A stretch of DNA of 64,000 bases, taken from assembly GCA_045543615.1 (NCBI GenBank), contig JAZPXL010000037.1, positions 68,079-132,078 of the forward strand, given 5' to 3'. Both the position numbers and the translations under genes were made by a program. The DNA comes from CAG-390 sp045543615. GTDB lineage: Bacteria; Bacillota; Clostridia; Oscillospirales; CAG-272. Shown piece by piece: positions 1-8,974 of this stretch (positions within the stretch are counted from its first letter, which is position 1; each line of letters starts with the position of its first letter). A model generated the notes under the pieces. It saw only the letters and a program-made list of their open reading frames with translations. It was not told the DNA's origin and did no database searches.

Positions 1-1
1 T

Positions 2-727
2 ATGAACTGGTTACTCGACATTATTCTTGTTATTTTCTTTGCACTCGTAGTTTTCATTACCGCAAAACGTGGTTTTGTTAAATCCGTCTGGAGCCTTATT
101 ACCTCAGTTGCCGCTTTGGCAGCCGCTCTGTTGTTTGGCGAGCTTCTCGGTGGATTCATCTATGACATCTTTGCTCTTGACTTTTTCACTTCGACAATTG
201 AGACAGCTCTCAGCGCAATTATTCAGCCTGAAGCAGGACTTTACAATATCGCGCAGCTCTTTGAGGAAACAAGCGAAGAGTTCATAAACATTCTTGCATC
301 CTGTGGAATTACTGCTGAAGAAATCGCGTCGCAGTATGCAGATATAACAGCTGCAACATCTGAAGCTTTCACCGAATTTGCACGCTCACTTGCAGCACCT
401 GTTGCAAGAACCATCTCAAACGCTATTGCATACGCTGCAATCTTCGTTGTTACTCTCATAGTTATGTTTATCGTCGGCAAGATCGTCAATCTTGCAGTCA
501 AGCTTCCTGTTCTCAAGCAGGCAAACGGACTTCTTGGTGCAGTTCTTGGTATTGTTATTGGTTTGATTTACATATGGGTTATCAGTATTGTTATCAGCAT
601 TTTTGTTGAGACAGGACTTATTGGTGAATCTACTGAAACGCTCAGAGCGATAGCAGAGAACTCATATATCTTCAGATTCTTCTGCCATCTCTCACCGCTT
701 GACTATGTTAATATCAAATCGTTTTGA
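2..727 (+). CDS. CvpA family integral membrane protein
   Basis: A 241-residue hydrophobic protein whose N-terminus (MNWLLDIILV, then a second helix after KRGFVKSVW) matches the CvpA/colicin V production family: short N-out helices, a Gly-rich helix near residues 40-55, a long soluble insert (about 75-130) and two more C-terminal helices. CvpA proteins sit in the inner membrane; their molecular role is poorly defined. The ATG is the second base of the window, so the ribosome binding site cannot be checked and an earlier start is not excluded. An inverted repeat and the ClpE-like gene follow. A second, much larger CvpA-like protein lies at 23312-25456. Family call is fairly secure, function is not. 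Confidence 0.75.
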   Translation: MNWLLDIILVIFFALVVFITAKRGFVKSVWSLITSVAALAAALLFGELLGGFIYDIFALDFFTSTIETALSAIIQPEAGLYNIAQLFEETSEEFINILASCGITAEEIASQYADITAATSEAFTEFARSLAAPVARTISNAIAYAAIFVVTLIVMFIVGKIVNLAVKLPVLKQANGLLGAVLGIVIGLIYIWVISIVISIFVETGLIGESTETLRAIAENSYIFRFFCHLSPLDYVNIKSF

Positions 728-747
728 TATTGCAAACTTAATTATTA

Positions 748-773
748 CATAATGATAATTGTTCATCATTATG
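748..773. promoter_or_regulatory. 9-bp inverted repeat upstream of clpE-like gene
   Basis: CATAATGAT (748-756) and ATCATTATG (765-773) form a perfect 9-bp inverted repeat around an 8-base spacer, 32 bases before the ATG at 805. No T-run follows, so it is not a standard terminator. It could be an operator or a 5' UTR hairpin. It does not resemble the CtsR heptad repeat (GGTCAAA) that controls clp genes in many Firmicutes. Confidence 0.45.
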
Positions 774-804
774 TCTACGCACTAATTCTAACGAGGATTA
801 TTCC

Positions 805-3168
805 ATGGTTAAATGTTCAAAATGTAAAAAAAGGTATGCCGTTGTTTTCGTAACACGACTTGAAAACGGTGAAAAGCTCACAGAAGGTCTTTGCTTACAA
901 TGCGCCCGTGAGCTTGGTGTACCTGTTGATGATATAATGGGCGAACAGCTCAAAAAGATGGGTATCTCCCCAGAGCAGATGGACGAGCTTGAGAAAAGTA
1001 TGGCTGATTTGGTTGAATCAAGCGATTTTCCCGAGCTTGCTGATGATGGCTCACCCGTACTTCCTGATGATGGAGGTGCTCCTTCAATTAACCTTCAAAA
1101 GCTCTTTTCAGAAACTTTTGGTAATTCAGGAACAGATGCAACACCCGAGGGTGAAGGATCTGATCTTCCCGCAGAAGTTGCATCTGACGGAACTCAGGGC
1201 TCAGCTAATAGGCATAGAGGTGGAAAAAAAGGTGAGGAAAGACCTAAGCGTGAGTTTCTCGACAGATACTGCAAAAACCTCACGGATATGGCTCGAAAGG
1301 GCAGACTTGACCGTATAGTCGGCAGAGAAAACGAGCTTGCAAGAGTAATTCAAATTCTTTGCAGAAGACAAAAGAACAACCCGTGTCTTATTGGTGAACC
1401 CGGTGTCGGTAAGACTGCCATAGCTGAGGCTTTAGCTCAAAAGATTGCATCCGGTGATGTTCCGTATAAGCTTAAAAACGTTGAGCTTTATCTTGTTGAC
1501 CTGACAGCTATCGTTGCGGGAACACAGTTCAGAGGTCAGTTTGAGCAACGAATGTTGAGTCTGATTAATGAGGTTAAGGCAGCCGGCAATATCATTCTTG
1601 TTATCGACGAGGTTCATAATCTTGTCGGAACAGGTGGTGGCGAGGGAAGCACTAACGCTGCAAATATTATGAAGCCGGCTCTTTCTCGTGGCGAAATTAG
1701 GGTCATTGGCGCAACTACACTTAATGAATACCGTAAATATATCGAAAAGGATTCAGCTTTAGAGCGCAGATTCCAGCCTGTCACTGTTAATGAGCCGTCT
1801 GTTAAAGAAGCGGCTTTGATGCTTGGTGGAATCAAACATTATTACGAAGAGTTCCATCATATAACAATTCCGGATGATTTGCTTTTGAGAGCAGTCGTTC
1901 TTTCTGAAAGATATATCACAGATAGGTATTTGCCTGATAAGGCGATAGACTTGCTCGATGAGGCGGCTGCAGCACTTTCACTTTCAAGCGCGGCAATCAA
2001 CGAAACCTATTCGATCAGGGAGCAGTTGCTTAGGCTCAAAGAGGAAAGAGAAGCGTTTGAAGCAGCAACGGAGCAGAACGAGGAGAAGAAATACGAACGT
2101 ATTGCCAACATTAAGGCAAAAGAAATGGCACTTTCAGATCGACTTGCTCAGCTTGAGCCTGAATGCGAAAAGGTAGTGCTTACGCTTGAGCACCTTGCAT
2201 CCGTCATTCAAGTATGGACGGGTATTCCCGCAACTACTATTAAAGCCAACGAGTTTGAGCGCATAGACGGCCTTGAATCAAGAATTCGCTCCCGACTTGT
2301 CGGACAGGATAGCGCAGTTTCGGCTGTTACCAGAGCGATAAAGCGAAACCGTGCCGGTATTTCATATAAGCGAAAACCCGTTTCATTCATTTTTGCAGGC
2401 CCGACTGGTGTCGGTAAAACTGAGCTTGTTAAAGTTCTTGCAGCCGATCTGTTTGATGCGCCGGAAAATCTTATCAGATTTGATATGTCCGAATTTATGG
2501 AAAAGCATACGGTTTCTCGTCTTATCGGCTCTCCTCCTGGATATGTAGGATATGAAGAAGCAGGTCAGCTTACAGAAAAGATCCGTCGCAGACCTTATTC
2601 TGTGGTTCTTTTCGATGAGATCGAAAAGGCACATCCTGATGTGTTAAATATTCTTTTGCAGATTCTTGATGACGGCAGAGTAACTGATGCACAGGGAAGA
2701 AGTGTGAATTTCGAGAATACAATAATTGTTATGACCACAAACGCAGGCTCCGGTGGCTCTGCTTCTGCTCTCGGGTTTACTGCATCAAGTGCTGAGGCCG
2801 AGCACAACCGAGTAGAAAAGGCTCTCTTGCAATTCCTGCGCCCCGAATTTCTTAATCGTGTTGATGAAGTAATTGTGTTCAATTCACTCACACCCGAAAA
2901 CTTCAGCGCAATTGTAAAGATTATGCTAACGGATCTGAGGGATGTTTTAGCAGATAGAAACATTGAATTTTCCTTCACTGATGAAAGCGCAGACTTTATT
3001 GCAAAGGAATCTTTCTCAGTAAAGTATGGCGCACGAAATATGAGAAGATATATTCAACGTAATGTTGAGGACGCTATTGCTGAAAAAATAGTGTCCGATT
3101 ATCAAGGGTCAATAAGAAGCTTTTCCCTTGATGTGATTGACAGCAAGCTTGTTGTCAATTGCTCCTAA
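805..3168 (+). CDS. ClpE-like AAA+ unfoldase (Hsp100 family)
   Basis: A 787-residue class I Hsp100 ATPase. The N-terminus carries a CxxC...CxxC zinc-binding module (C5, C8 and a second pair near 32-35) like ClpE, in place of the ClpN repeats of ClpC. A flexible Asp/Gly-rich linker (about 75-145) follows. AAA module 1 has Walker A GEPGVGKT at about 197 and Walker B VIDEVHN; a middle coiled region follows near 405-460; AAA module 2 has GPTGVGKT at about 532 and VLFDEIEKAHPDV. Such enzymes unfold proteins for degradation by ClpP, which is encoded at 27849-28463. GAGG at 793-796 supports the ATG. It is longer than typical ClpE (about 700), mostly through the linker. ClpC-like naming is the alternative. 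Confidence 0.9.
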   Translation: MVKCSKCKKRYAVVFVTRLENGEKLTEGLCLQCARELGVPVDDIMGEQLKKMGISPEQMDELEKSMADLVESSDFPELADDGSPVLPDDGGAPSINLQKLFSETFGNSGTDATPEGEGSDLPAEVASDGTQGSANRHRGGKKGEERPKREFLDRYCKNLTDMARKGRLDRIVGRENELARVIQILCRRQKNNPCLIGEPGVGKTAIAEALAQKIASGDVPYKLKNVELYLVDLTAIVAGTQFRGQFEQRMLSLINEVKAAGNIILVIDEVHNLVGTGGGEGSTNAANIMKPALSRGEIRVIGATTLNEYRKYIEKDSALERRFQPVTVNEPSVKEAALMLGGIKHYYEEFHHITIPDDLLLRAVVLSERYITDRYLPDKAIDLLDEAAAALSLSSAAINETYSIREQLLRLKEEREAFEAATEQNEEKKYERIANIKAKEMALSDRLAQLEPECEKVVLTLEHLASVIQVWTGIPATTIKANEFERIDGLESRIRSRLVGQDSAVSAVTRAIKRNRAGISYKRKPVSFIFAGPTGVGKTELVKVLAADLFDAPENLIRFDMSEFMEKHTVSRLIGSPPGYVGYEEAGQLTEKIRRRPYSVVLFDEIEKAHPDVLNILLQILDDGRVTDAQGRSVNFENTIIVMTTNAGSGGSASALGFTASSAEAEHNRVEKALLQFLRPEFLNRVDEVIVFNSLTPENFSAIVKIMLTDLRDVLADRNIEFSFTDESADFIAKESFSVKYGARNMRRYIQRNVEDAIAEKIVSDYQGSIRSFSLDVIDSKLVVNCS

Positions 3169-3193
3169 TTTTATTGAATAAGGGGGTGACGAT

Positions 3194-5830
3194 ATGAGCA
3201 AATGGTTTGCTAAAAATGCCGAAGAAGTGTTGTTGCATTTTTCTTGTGACAAAAAAAGAGGCAGAAGTGTGCCGGCTGAGCATCAAAGAAAGTCTCTGAA
3301 TAATATCTTTAGGTATCCTAAGGCAGACATCGGAAAAGTTTTTGCAGCACTCAACACTGATGCAGCACTTGTCTTGCTCGTCGTCACCTTTGTTTTATCT
3401 GCAATTATTGGCGATACAGCACAATCGTTGTGTGGAATTGCCATTCTATTCTTGTTCTATTTCCTTGCTTCGCTTGTCAAATTCAAGTCAACCAAGAGAA
3501 TAGAAAATTCATACACTTTGCTTTTGCCGTCTGCAAAGATAGTAGAAAACGGCAAGCAACGTAGGCTTTCGATCTCAGATGTTGAGGCCGGAGATCTCAT
3601 TGTCTTTGAGGCGGGTGATATAATAGTAGCCGATGCACGCATAATTTCTTGCGTAGAATTGAAGATCGCCGAGAGACAGATTGATCCCAAAAACGGCAAA
3701 GTACAATATATCTCTGTATCTAAAACATCGGATGCCGTTGATGAGGATAGTGCGCTGAATGGTGCATATTCAAATATGGTTTATGCAGGTTCTGTAGTTA
3801 TTTCAGGAAGTGGGCGAGCTGTTGTTGTTTCGGTTGGAGACGACACGAGAATTGTTACATCGGCATCAGGAATTGTTTTGGCAAAGACAGATGACAAACC
3901 TAAATATCTTGAATCTTTTGTTTCTTTTGCTAAACGGCTATCTCTCTTGATTCTTATATCAGTAATCCCCGTAACGCTCACAGCTTTGATTATCAGCTTG
4001 GGGGCTGATACTTCTGCAAATCCGACGGGCAATTTGCTGTATTTCTTTTTGAATGGGCTTTGCGTCGCCGTTGTGTCAATGAGCGAGCTTACCGTTCTAC
4101 CAACGGAATCCCTTGTTACAAAACAATTTTTACCCTCATCAAAAAGAAATTTCAGAACAAACAGTAGCTCTGTAACTAAACTTTCATCTGCAGATACTCT
4201 TGCTGATATTGACACGGTTCTTATCCTTTGCCCTGAAGTTCTGTATGACAGAAAGCGAACACTTCGCCAGGTTTATTTTTCAGATAATTACTATCGATTT
4301 GATTCACTTTCCTCAGCGGATCTTGATTATTTTTCAAGACTTACGTTTTCTTTCTTTGCAAATGTTGAAATAAAGAAACTGAGCCCCGATCAGAAGGCTC
4401 TAAGCAATTATTATAAGTCTTTGGGGACTATAAACATAGAAAATGTAGACAAACCGCAGTTTTCAAGCTTGGACGATGACGGAATAACCGTAAGGATGCC
4501 TAATGGAACTGTACATTTTTTATCTGCACGAGAAGATAGCTTTGAGTCTTTCACTCATTTCAGATATTTTGATGGTAGCGTTCGGCCTATAAACGAGGAG
4601 AGACGCCACGAAATTGCACTTGCGCACCAAAAGTTCTCTAAAAATGGACTTTCTGTCTTTGTATTTATGACAATCATCAACGCAAATGAAATCGTATTTG
4701 AAGGGCTTATGGGTGTCGGTTGTGAATTTCCTTATGCTGACGGCGAGCTGCGTGAAATGATGCACGAGTGCGGTATCGAACCAATACTTGTTCTTCCCGA
4801 TGAAAATGAAACAAACATCAATTTTGCACGCAATTGCGGAATCATCTCAGATGATAGGGAAATTGCTCTCTCATCTGAATACAAAAGCTTCAGAAGGCAG
4901 ATAACGGATGCACCAATAGGAACTAAAGTCTATATTGGCTTCGGCAGAAAGGGAACAGCTCTCCTCTCAGCAAGGCTTAAAAACGCAGGACGTCGTGTGC
5001 TGCCAATAATCAAAGACTCTGCTCACAGACGAGAAACATCTACACAAGCCGTATATGCAACGCACGCAGATTATTCTCTCGACTCAGTTAGACTCTCCTC
5101 CTCGCTTTGCCTAAAGCACACAGACGCGCAAGAGAAGAGTGGTGGACTATTTGATTGTATTCTCTCTATTTTAGGGTCTACAATGGCAAGATTGAAGCTT
5201 GGCATTTTCAAAAACTGCCTTGTTGTTGCAATCTTTATGCGTCTGCTGTCCATTTATCCGGCCATCCTTCTCGGTTATCATTCTATCTTACCGTCCTCAC
5301 CCATAATTCTTTTGCTTGGACTTACTTTTGATGCAGTGGCGATGTCGATTATATCAAGCCACAAGGGAATTCCTGTCAGAGCGTCGGACACCTCACTGGA
5401 CGCCGAGAGAATGTTTTCTGCTCCTGTCTCAATTGTTTACACGCTTGTAGGCTCTATAAGCGGTCTTTGCATCGTTTTCCTGACACACGCGCTTGAACTC
5501 TCAACAGTAATCTCAACTTCATTTGCTCCGGTATTTTTCAGCTATGCTATTGTTTTTTCTCAAATTGCAGTTCTTGGAGCCTTCATAATAATAATGAAGA
5601 AAAAAGTCCGTTCTTCGTCGTTTTTTCTCAGGTTTTCTCTCCTTGTACTGTTTGCATCCGTGCTTCCAATAGTCAATCATTATTTAGGAACATTTATCTC
5701 AAGCCTTTCTTTCCTGCGTGTTGAACCGGTCAAGCTTCTGTTTTTGCTCATTCCTATAATAGTTTCATTCGCTTTGGTTCTGCTTTTTGACCTTGCTGTT
5801 GATCGTTTTGAAAAACTGCACCAAAAATAA
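3194..5830 (+). CDS. P-type ATPase homologue with all catalytic motifs lost (pseudo-pump)
   Basis: An 878-residue protein with the overall plan of P2-type cation ATPases: two N-terminal helices (about 55-95), actuator-like domain, two helices (about 250-300), large cytosolic domain (about 330-660) and six C-terminal helices. Every catalytic signature is replaced. TGES reads DPKN (about 164-167). The PEGL region of helix 4 reads SELTVLPTES. The DKTGT phosphorylation loop reads CPEVLYDRK (346-354). The TGD segment reads LPDEN. GDGxND reads IKDSAH (about 606-611). A strong AGGGGGTG precedes the ATG and the frame is open throughout, so it is not an ordinary pseudogene. It cannot be expected to form the aspartyl phosphate; a sensor, scaffold or ligand-binding role is possible. 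It follows the ClpE-like gene by 25 bases, possibly in one operon. Confidence 0.8.
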   Translation: MSKWFAKNAEEVLLHFSCDKKRGRSVPAEHQRKSLNNIFRYPKADIGKVFAALNTDAALVLLVVTFVLSAIIGDTAQSLCGIAILFLFYFLASLVKFKSTKRIENSYTLLLPSAKIVENGKQRRLSISDVEAGDLIVFEAGDIIVADARIISCVELKIAERQIDPKNGKVQYISVSKTSDAVDEDSALNGAYSNMVYAGSVVISGSGRAVVVSVGDDTRIVTSASGIVLAKTDDKPKYLESFVSFAKRLSLLILISVIPVTLTALIISLGADTSANPTGNLLYFFLNGLCVAVVSMSELTVLPTESLVTKQFLPSSKRNFRTNSSSVTKLSSADTLADIDTVLILCPEVLYDRKRTLRQVYFSDNYYRFDSLSSADLDYFSRLTFSFFANVEIKKLSPDQKALSNYYKSLGTINIENVDKPQFSSLDDDGITVRMPNGTVHFLSAREDSFESFTHFRYFDGSVRPINEERRHEIALAHQKFSKNGLSVFVFMTIINANEIVFEGLMGVGCEFPYADGELREMMHECGIEPILVLPDENETNINFARNCGIISDDREIALSSEYKSFRRQITDAPIGTKVYIGFGRKGTALLSARLKNAGRRVLPIIKDSAHRRETSTQAVYATHADYSLDSVRLSSSLCLKHTDAQEKSGGLFDCILSILGSTMARLKLGIFKNCLVVAIFMRLLSIYPAILLGYHSILPSSPIILLLGLTFDAVAMSIISSHKGIPVRASDTSLDAERMFSAPVSIVYTLVGSISGLCIVFLTHALELSTVISTSFAPVFFSYAIVFSQIAVLGAFIIIMKKKVRSSSFFLRFSLLVLFASVLPIVNHYLGTFISSLSFLRVEPVKLLFLLIPIIVSFALVLLFDLAVDRFEKLHQK

Positions 5831-5887
5831 TTCTTTTAACACTTATTCCTTCATATTTTTTATTAAGAAAATATAGGAGTGAGCACA

Positions 5888-6163
5888 ATGAGAATAACAA
5901 GTAGCGATTTAAGAGAGAAGGATGTTATCAATGTAACAACCGCAACCGTAATAGGTCGTATTAATGAGGTGGAGTTTGACTCTGCAACAGGTCAGATTAC
6001 TACACTTTTGATTTTAAAGGACAAAGGGATCTTTTCATTATTCAAAGAATCTCCAATAAGAATAACTTGGGATAAAATAGTATGCATTGGCGAAGACGCT
6101 GTGCTTGTCAGGCTGTCAAATAACGAAATAGAGACCGTTTTTAGCTCTCGTAAAGAGGACTGA
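5888..6163 (+). CDS. PRC-barrel domain protein, YlmC/YmxH family
   Basis: A 91-residue protein with the small beta-barrel pattern of the YlmC/YmxH family (MRITSSDLREKDVINV, a Gly-Arg-Ile segment, a central LLILKDKG strand and IRITWDKIVCIGEDAVLV). Family members are widespread in spore-forming Firmicutes and are usually annotated as sporulation proteins. The ATG at 5888 has GGAG at 5876-5879, eight bases upstream; an in-frame GTG at 5879 overlaps that site and is unlikely. It lies after the pseudo-ATPase gene with 57 bases between. The function is unknown, and the family is fairly certain. Confidence 0.75.
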   Translation: MRITSSDLREKDVINVTTATVIGRINEVEFDSATGQITTLLILKDKGIFSLFKESPIRITWDKIVCIGEDAVLVRLSNNEIETVFSSRKED

Positions 6164-6226
6164 GAACTAATTTTTCTGATTTAGGGTTTGTAATTGTAAA
6201 AAAATTGTAAACACGAGCGTAAACTC

Positions 6227-6255
6227 TTGCTATTTTATTATATTTATGCTATAAT
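6227..6255 (+). promoter_or_regulatory. Sigma-A promoter of rpsB-tsf
   Basis: TTGCTA (6227-6232), a 17-base spacer and a consensus TATAAT (6250-6255). Transcription from about 6262 gives a leader of roughly 140 bases before rpsB. The leader holds a CCTTTT...AAAAGG hairpin (6335-6352) and a CCGCAC...GTGGGCGG pairing near 6270-6290. This fits an autoregulatory ribosomal-protein leader, but no known motif was matched. Confidence 0.75.
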
Positions 6256-6402
6256 CTCAATGTTTGTGCCGCACTTTCACGGTGGGCGGTAACAAACAAG
6301 AAAACACACGCACGCTGTTGTTGTTGTCCCGGTGCCTTTTTATGCTAAAAGGTCGGACTGAACTTAGGTTTGCGGTGGAAAAAACCAAAGGAGGACATTA
6401 TT

Positions 6403-7140
6403 ATGTCAGTTATCACCATGAAACAGCTGCTTGAAGCAGGCGTCCATTTCGGACATCACACCAGAAGATGGAACCCCAAGATGAAGCCTTACATCTTCAC
6501 AGAGCGCAACGGTCTTTACATCATTCACCTTGCAATGACCGTTCAGAAGATCGATGAGGCTTACGCTTACGTTCGCGAACTCGCTGCATCCGGCAAGAGC
6601 ATCCTCTTTGTAGGCACAAAGAAGCAGGCTGCTGATGCCATCAAGGAAGAAGCAGAGAGATGTGGAATGTACTACGTTAACGTTCGTTGGCCCGGCGGTA
6701 TGATGACAAACTTCAAGACTATCAAGAAGTCCATCACCAGACTCAACACACTCAGAAGAATGTTTGAGGACGGTACCATCGATATGCTTCCCAAGAAGGA
6801 AGCTGCTGCTCGCCTTAAGGAACTCAACGATCTTGAGAAGAACTACGGCGGCATTAAGACAATGACAGAGCTTCCCGCCGCTATCTTCGTTGTTGACACA
6901 AAGAAGGAAGCTAACGCTGTTAAGGAAGCAAGAAAGCTCGGTATTCCTGTAATCGCTATCGTTGACACTAACTGTGATCCCGATGATGCTGATTTCATCA
7001 TCCCCGGCAACGATGACGCAATCCGTGCAATCAAGCTCATCTCCTCTGTACTTGCAGATGCAGTTATCGAGGGTAGACAGGGCGAACAGCTTGAGCCTGC
7101 AGCTGAGGCTGAAGAGTCTGTAGAAGCTGACGCTGAGTAA
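6403..7140 (+). CDS. rpsB: 30S ribosomal protein S2
   Basis: 245 residues beginning MSVITMKQLLEAGVHFGHHTRRWNPKMKPYIF, the universal S2 opening, continuing through FVGTKKQAADAI, WPGGMMTNFKTI and the PAAIFVVDTKKE and DTNCDPDDADF signatures. S2 binds the 30S head-platform junction late in assembly. The ATG at 6403 follows AAAGGAGGA at an ideal distance; an in-frame TTG at 6370 would lie upstream of that site and is rejected. The tail is acidic (AEAEESVEADAE). It is the first gene of a two-gene operon with tsf, 27 bases downstream, the usual bacterial order, under the promoter at 6227-6255. Confidence 0.98.
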   Translation: MSVITMKQLLEAGVHFGHHTRRWNPKMKPYIFTERNGLYIIHLAMTVQKIDEAYAYVRELAASGKSILFVGTKKQAADAIKEEAERCGMYYVNVRWPGGMMTNFKTIKKSITRLNTLRRMFEDGTIDMLPKKEAAARLKELNDLEKNYGGIKTMTELPAAIFVVDTKKEANAVKEARKLGIPVIAIVDTNCDPDDADFIIPGNDDAIRAIKLISSVLADAVIEGRQGEQLEPAAEAEESVEADAE

Positions 7141-7167
7141 TTATTTGAAAATTAAAGGAGAATAGAA

Positions 7168-8097
7168 ATGGCTACTATTTCTGCAAAGGACGTTGCTGCA
7201 CTTCGTGCAAAGACCGGTATTGGTATGATGGAGTGCAAGAAGGCACTCGTAGAAGCTGAAGGCGATATGGATAAGGCAATGAAGATCCTCCGCGAAAGAG
7301 GACTTGCTGTTGCTGCTAAGAAGGAAGGCAGAATTGCCGCTGAGGGTGTTGTTGACATTCTCAAGGATGGTAATGTAACCGCTATGATCGAGGTTAACTC
7401 CGAGACAGACTTTGTTGCAAAGAACGCTGCGTTCCGTGACTTCGTAAAGGGTCTCCTTCGCACAATCATCGCTTCCAAGCCCGCATCTGTCGAGGCTCTC
7501 AATGATTGCATTTTCGATGATAGCAATATCTCAGTTGACGCTAAGCTTAAGGAAATGATCTTCACAATTGGTGAGAAGATCAGCATCCGTCGTTTCGTAA
7601 TTCGTGAGGGCGTAACAAGCACATATGTACACGGCGCAGGCGTTGCAGGCGTTATCGTTCGCTTTGAGACAGACGCTGACATTGAAAACGAAGGCTTTGC
7701 AGTTCTTGCAAAGAATATCGCTCTCCAGATAGCTGCAGGCAGCCCTCCCACATACGTTTGCCGTGAGGATGTTCCTGCTTCCGTTCTTGAGGAAGAGACA
7801 CGCATTCAGGTTGCAGCTCTTAAGAATGATCCTAAGAATGCAAGCAAGCCTGACAATATTCTCGAGAAGATCGTTCTCGGTAAGATGGGCAAGTTCTACG
7901 AGAGCGTATGTCTCCTCGACCAGTCCTACATTAAGGATGATGATCTCACCGTTGGTAAGTACATCGAGACTGCTTCCAAGGAGCTCGGCATTACCGTTAA
8001 GGTTGTAGACTTCGTTCTCTACGAAAAGGGCGAGGGTATCGAGAAGAGAGAAGACAATTTTGCTGAAGAAATCGCAAAGTTGACAGGCAATAACTAA
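7168..8097 (+). CDS. tsf: Translation elongation factor Ts
   Basis: 309 residues with the N-terminal UBA-like domain (ISAKDVAALRAKTGIGMMECKKAL) and the TDFVAKN motif that inserts into EF-Tu. EF-Ts is the guanine nucleotide exchange factor for EF-Tu. AAAGGAG precedes the ATG by an ideal spacing. The gene is co-transcribed with rpsB and ended by the hairpin at 8107-8146. The protein is complete, with two dimerisation-type core domains, slightly longer than the E. coli protein. Confidence 0.98.
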   Translation: MATISAKDVAALRAKTGIGMMECKKALVEAEGDMDKAMKILRERGLAVAAKKEGRIAAEGVVDILKDGNVTAMIEVNSETDFVAKNAAFRDFVKGLLRTIIASKPASVEALNDCIFDDSNISVDAKLKEMIFTIGEKISIRRFVIREGVTSTYVHGAGVAGVIVRFETDADIENEGFAVLAKNIALQIAAGSPPTYVCREDVPASVLEEETRIQVAALKNDPKNASKPDNILEKIVLGKMGKFYESVCLLDQSYIKDDDLTVGKYIETASKELGITVKVVDFVLYEKGEGIEKREDNFAEEIAKLTGNN

Positions 8098-8106
8098 TAA
8101 AGTTAT

Positions 8107-8146
8107 CCCGCCATTGACACAACTTGGTCATTGGCGGGAATTTTTT
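8107..8146 (+). terminator. Rho-independent terminator after tsf
   Basis: The arms CCCGCCATTGAC (8107-8118) and GTCATTGGCGGG (8127-8138) form a long GC-capped stem, followed by AATTTTTT. It separates rpsB-tsf from the pyrH operon. Confidence 0.85.
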
Positions 8147-8178
8147 ACGCTTTTTTGATATAAATTTACAAAAAGGTG

Positions 8179-8207
8179 TTTACAAATCGCATTAAATAAG
8201 ATAAAAT
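8179..8207 (+). promoter_or_regulatory. Sigma-A promoter of the pyrH-frr-uppS operon
   Basis: TTTACA (8179-8184), a 17-base spacer and TAAAAT (8202-8207). An overlapping TATAAT at 8212-8217 lacks a well-placed -35 box. It directly follows the tsf terminator and precedes pyrH by about 30 bases. Confidence 0.6.
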
Positions 8208-8238
8208 AATATATAATGCATATACAAGAGGTGTCCTA

Positions 8239-8946
8239 ATGTCAGATTACAAATACAAGAGAGTTCTTCTCAAGCTTTCAGGTGAAGCAATTATAGGCAA
8301 TGGATCGATAATTAATTTTGATTTTCTTGATGAGATAGCTAAGACTCTTGTTGCTATCGCAAATGATGGCGTTGAGATAGGTGTTATTATTGGAGCCGGA
8401 AATATTTGGCGGGGCAGAAGCAGTGGCGAGATGGACAGAGTTACTGCTGACAGTATGGGAATGCTTGGAACTGTCATCAACGCTCTCGCTGCAGCTGATG
8501 CTGTAAAACGCGCAGGTGGCAAATCGATGGTTATGACGTCAACAGAGATGGAGCCATATGCTGATCAATATTCAGCTCGCAAAGCTCGCAAGGCTCTCTC
8601 CGATGGTTGCATTGTATTCTTTGGCGGAGGCACCGGAAGCCCGTTCTTCTCAACTGACACGGCCGGAATGCTCAGAGCAAACGAAATTGAAGCTGATGTT
8701 TTCCTGCTTGCTAAGAACATAGATGGTATTTATGACAGAGACCCCAAGAAGGACAAGGATGCAGTATTCTTTGATGAGATTTCTTACTCAGAAATGATGA
8801 GCCGTTCGCTTAAGGGTATCGACCTTACCGCATCTGCTATGGGCGCAGAATTTGGCCCTGATGCATTCGCGTTTATGCTCTCTGACACCGAAGATATTGT
8901 CCGTGCAATCAAAGGCGATTGCCGTGGCACTACAATAAAGAAATAA
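8239..8946 (+). CDS. pyrH: UMP kinase
   Basis: 235 residues of the bacterial UMP kinase (amino-acid kinase fold), which phosphorylates UMP to UDP using ATP. Visible motifs are LLKLSGEA (phosphate binding), VIIGAGNIWRG, a Met-rich GMLGTVINALA helix and FFGGGTGSPFFSTDTA, followed by the AKNIDGIYDRDPK nucleotide-binding segment. AAGAGGTG lies just upstream of the ATG. The pyrH-frr order is conserved across bacteria, and it heads a long rightward gene string that runs to polC. Confidence 0.97.
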   Translation: MSDYKYKRVLLKLSGEAIIGNGSIINFDFLDEIAKTLVAIANDGVEIGVIIGAGNIWRGRSSGEMDRVTADSMGMLGTVINALAAADAVKRAGGKSMVMTSTEMEPYADQYSARKARKALSDGCIVFFGGGTGSPFFSTDTAGMLRANEIEADVFLLAKNIDGIYDRDPKKDKDAVFFDEISYSEMMSRSLKGIDLTASAMGAEFGPDAFAFMLSDTEDIVRAIKGDCRGTTIKK

Positions 8947-8974
8947 AATATACATAAAACGGAGGATTTGATAA

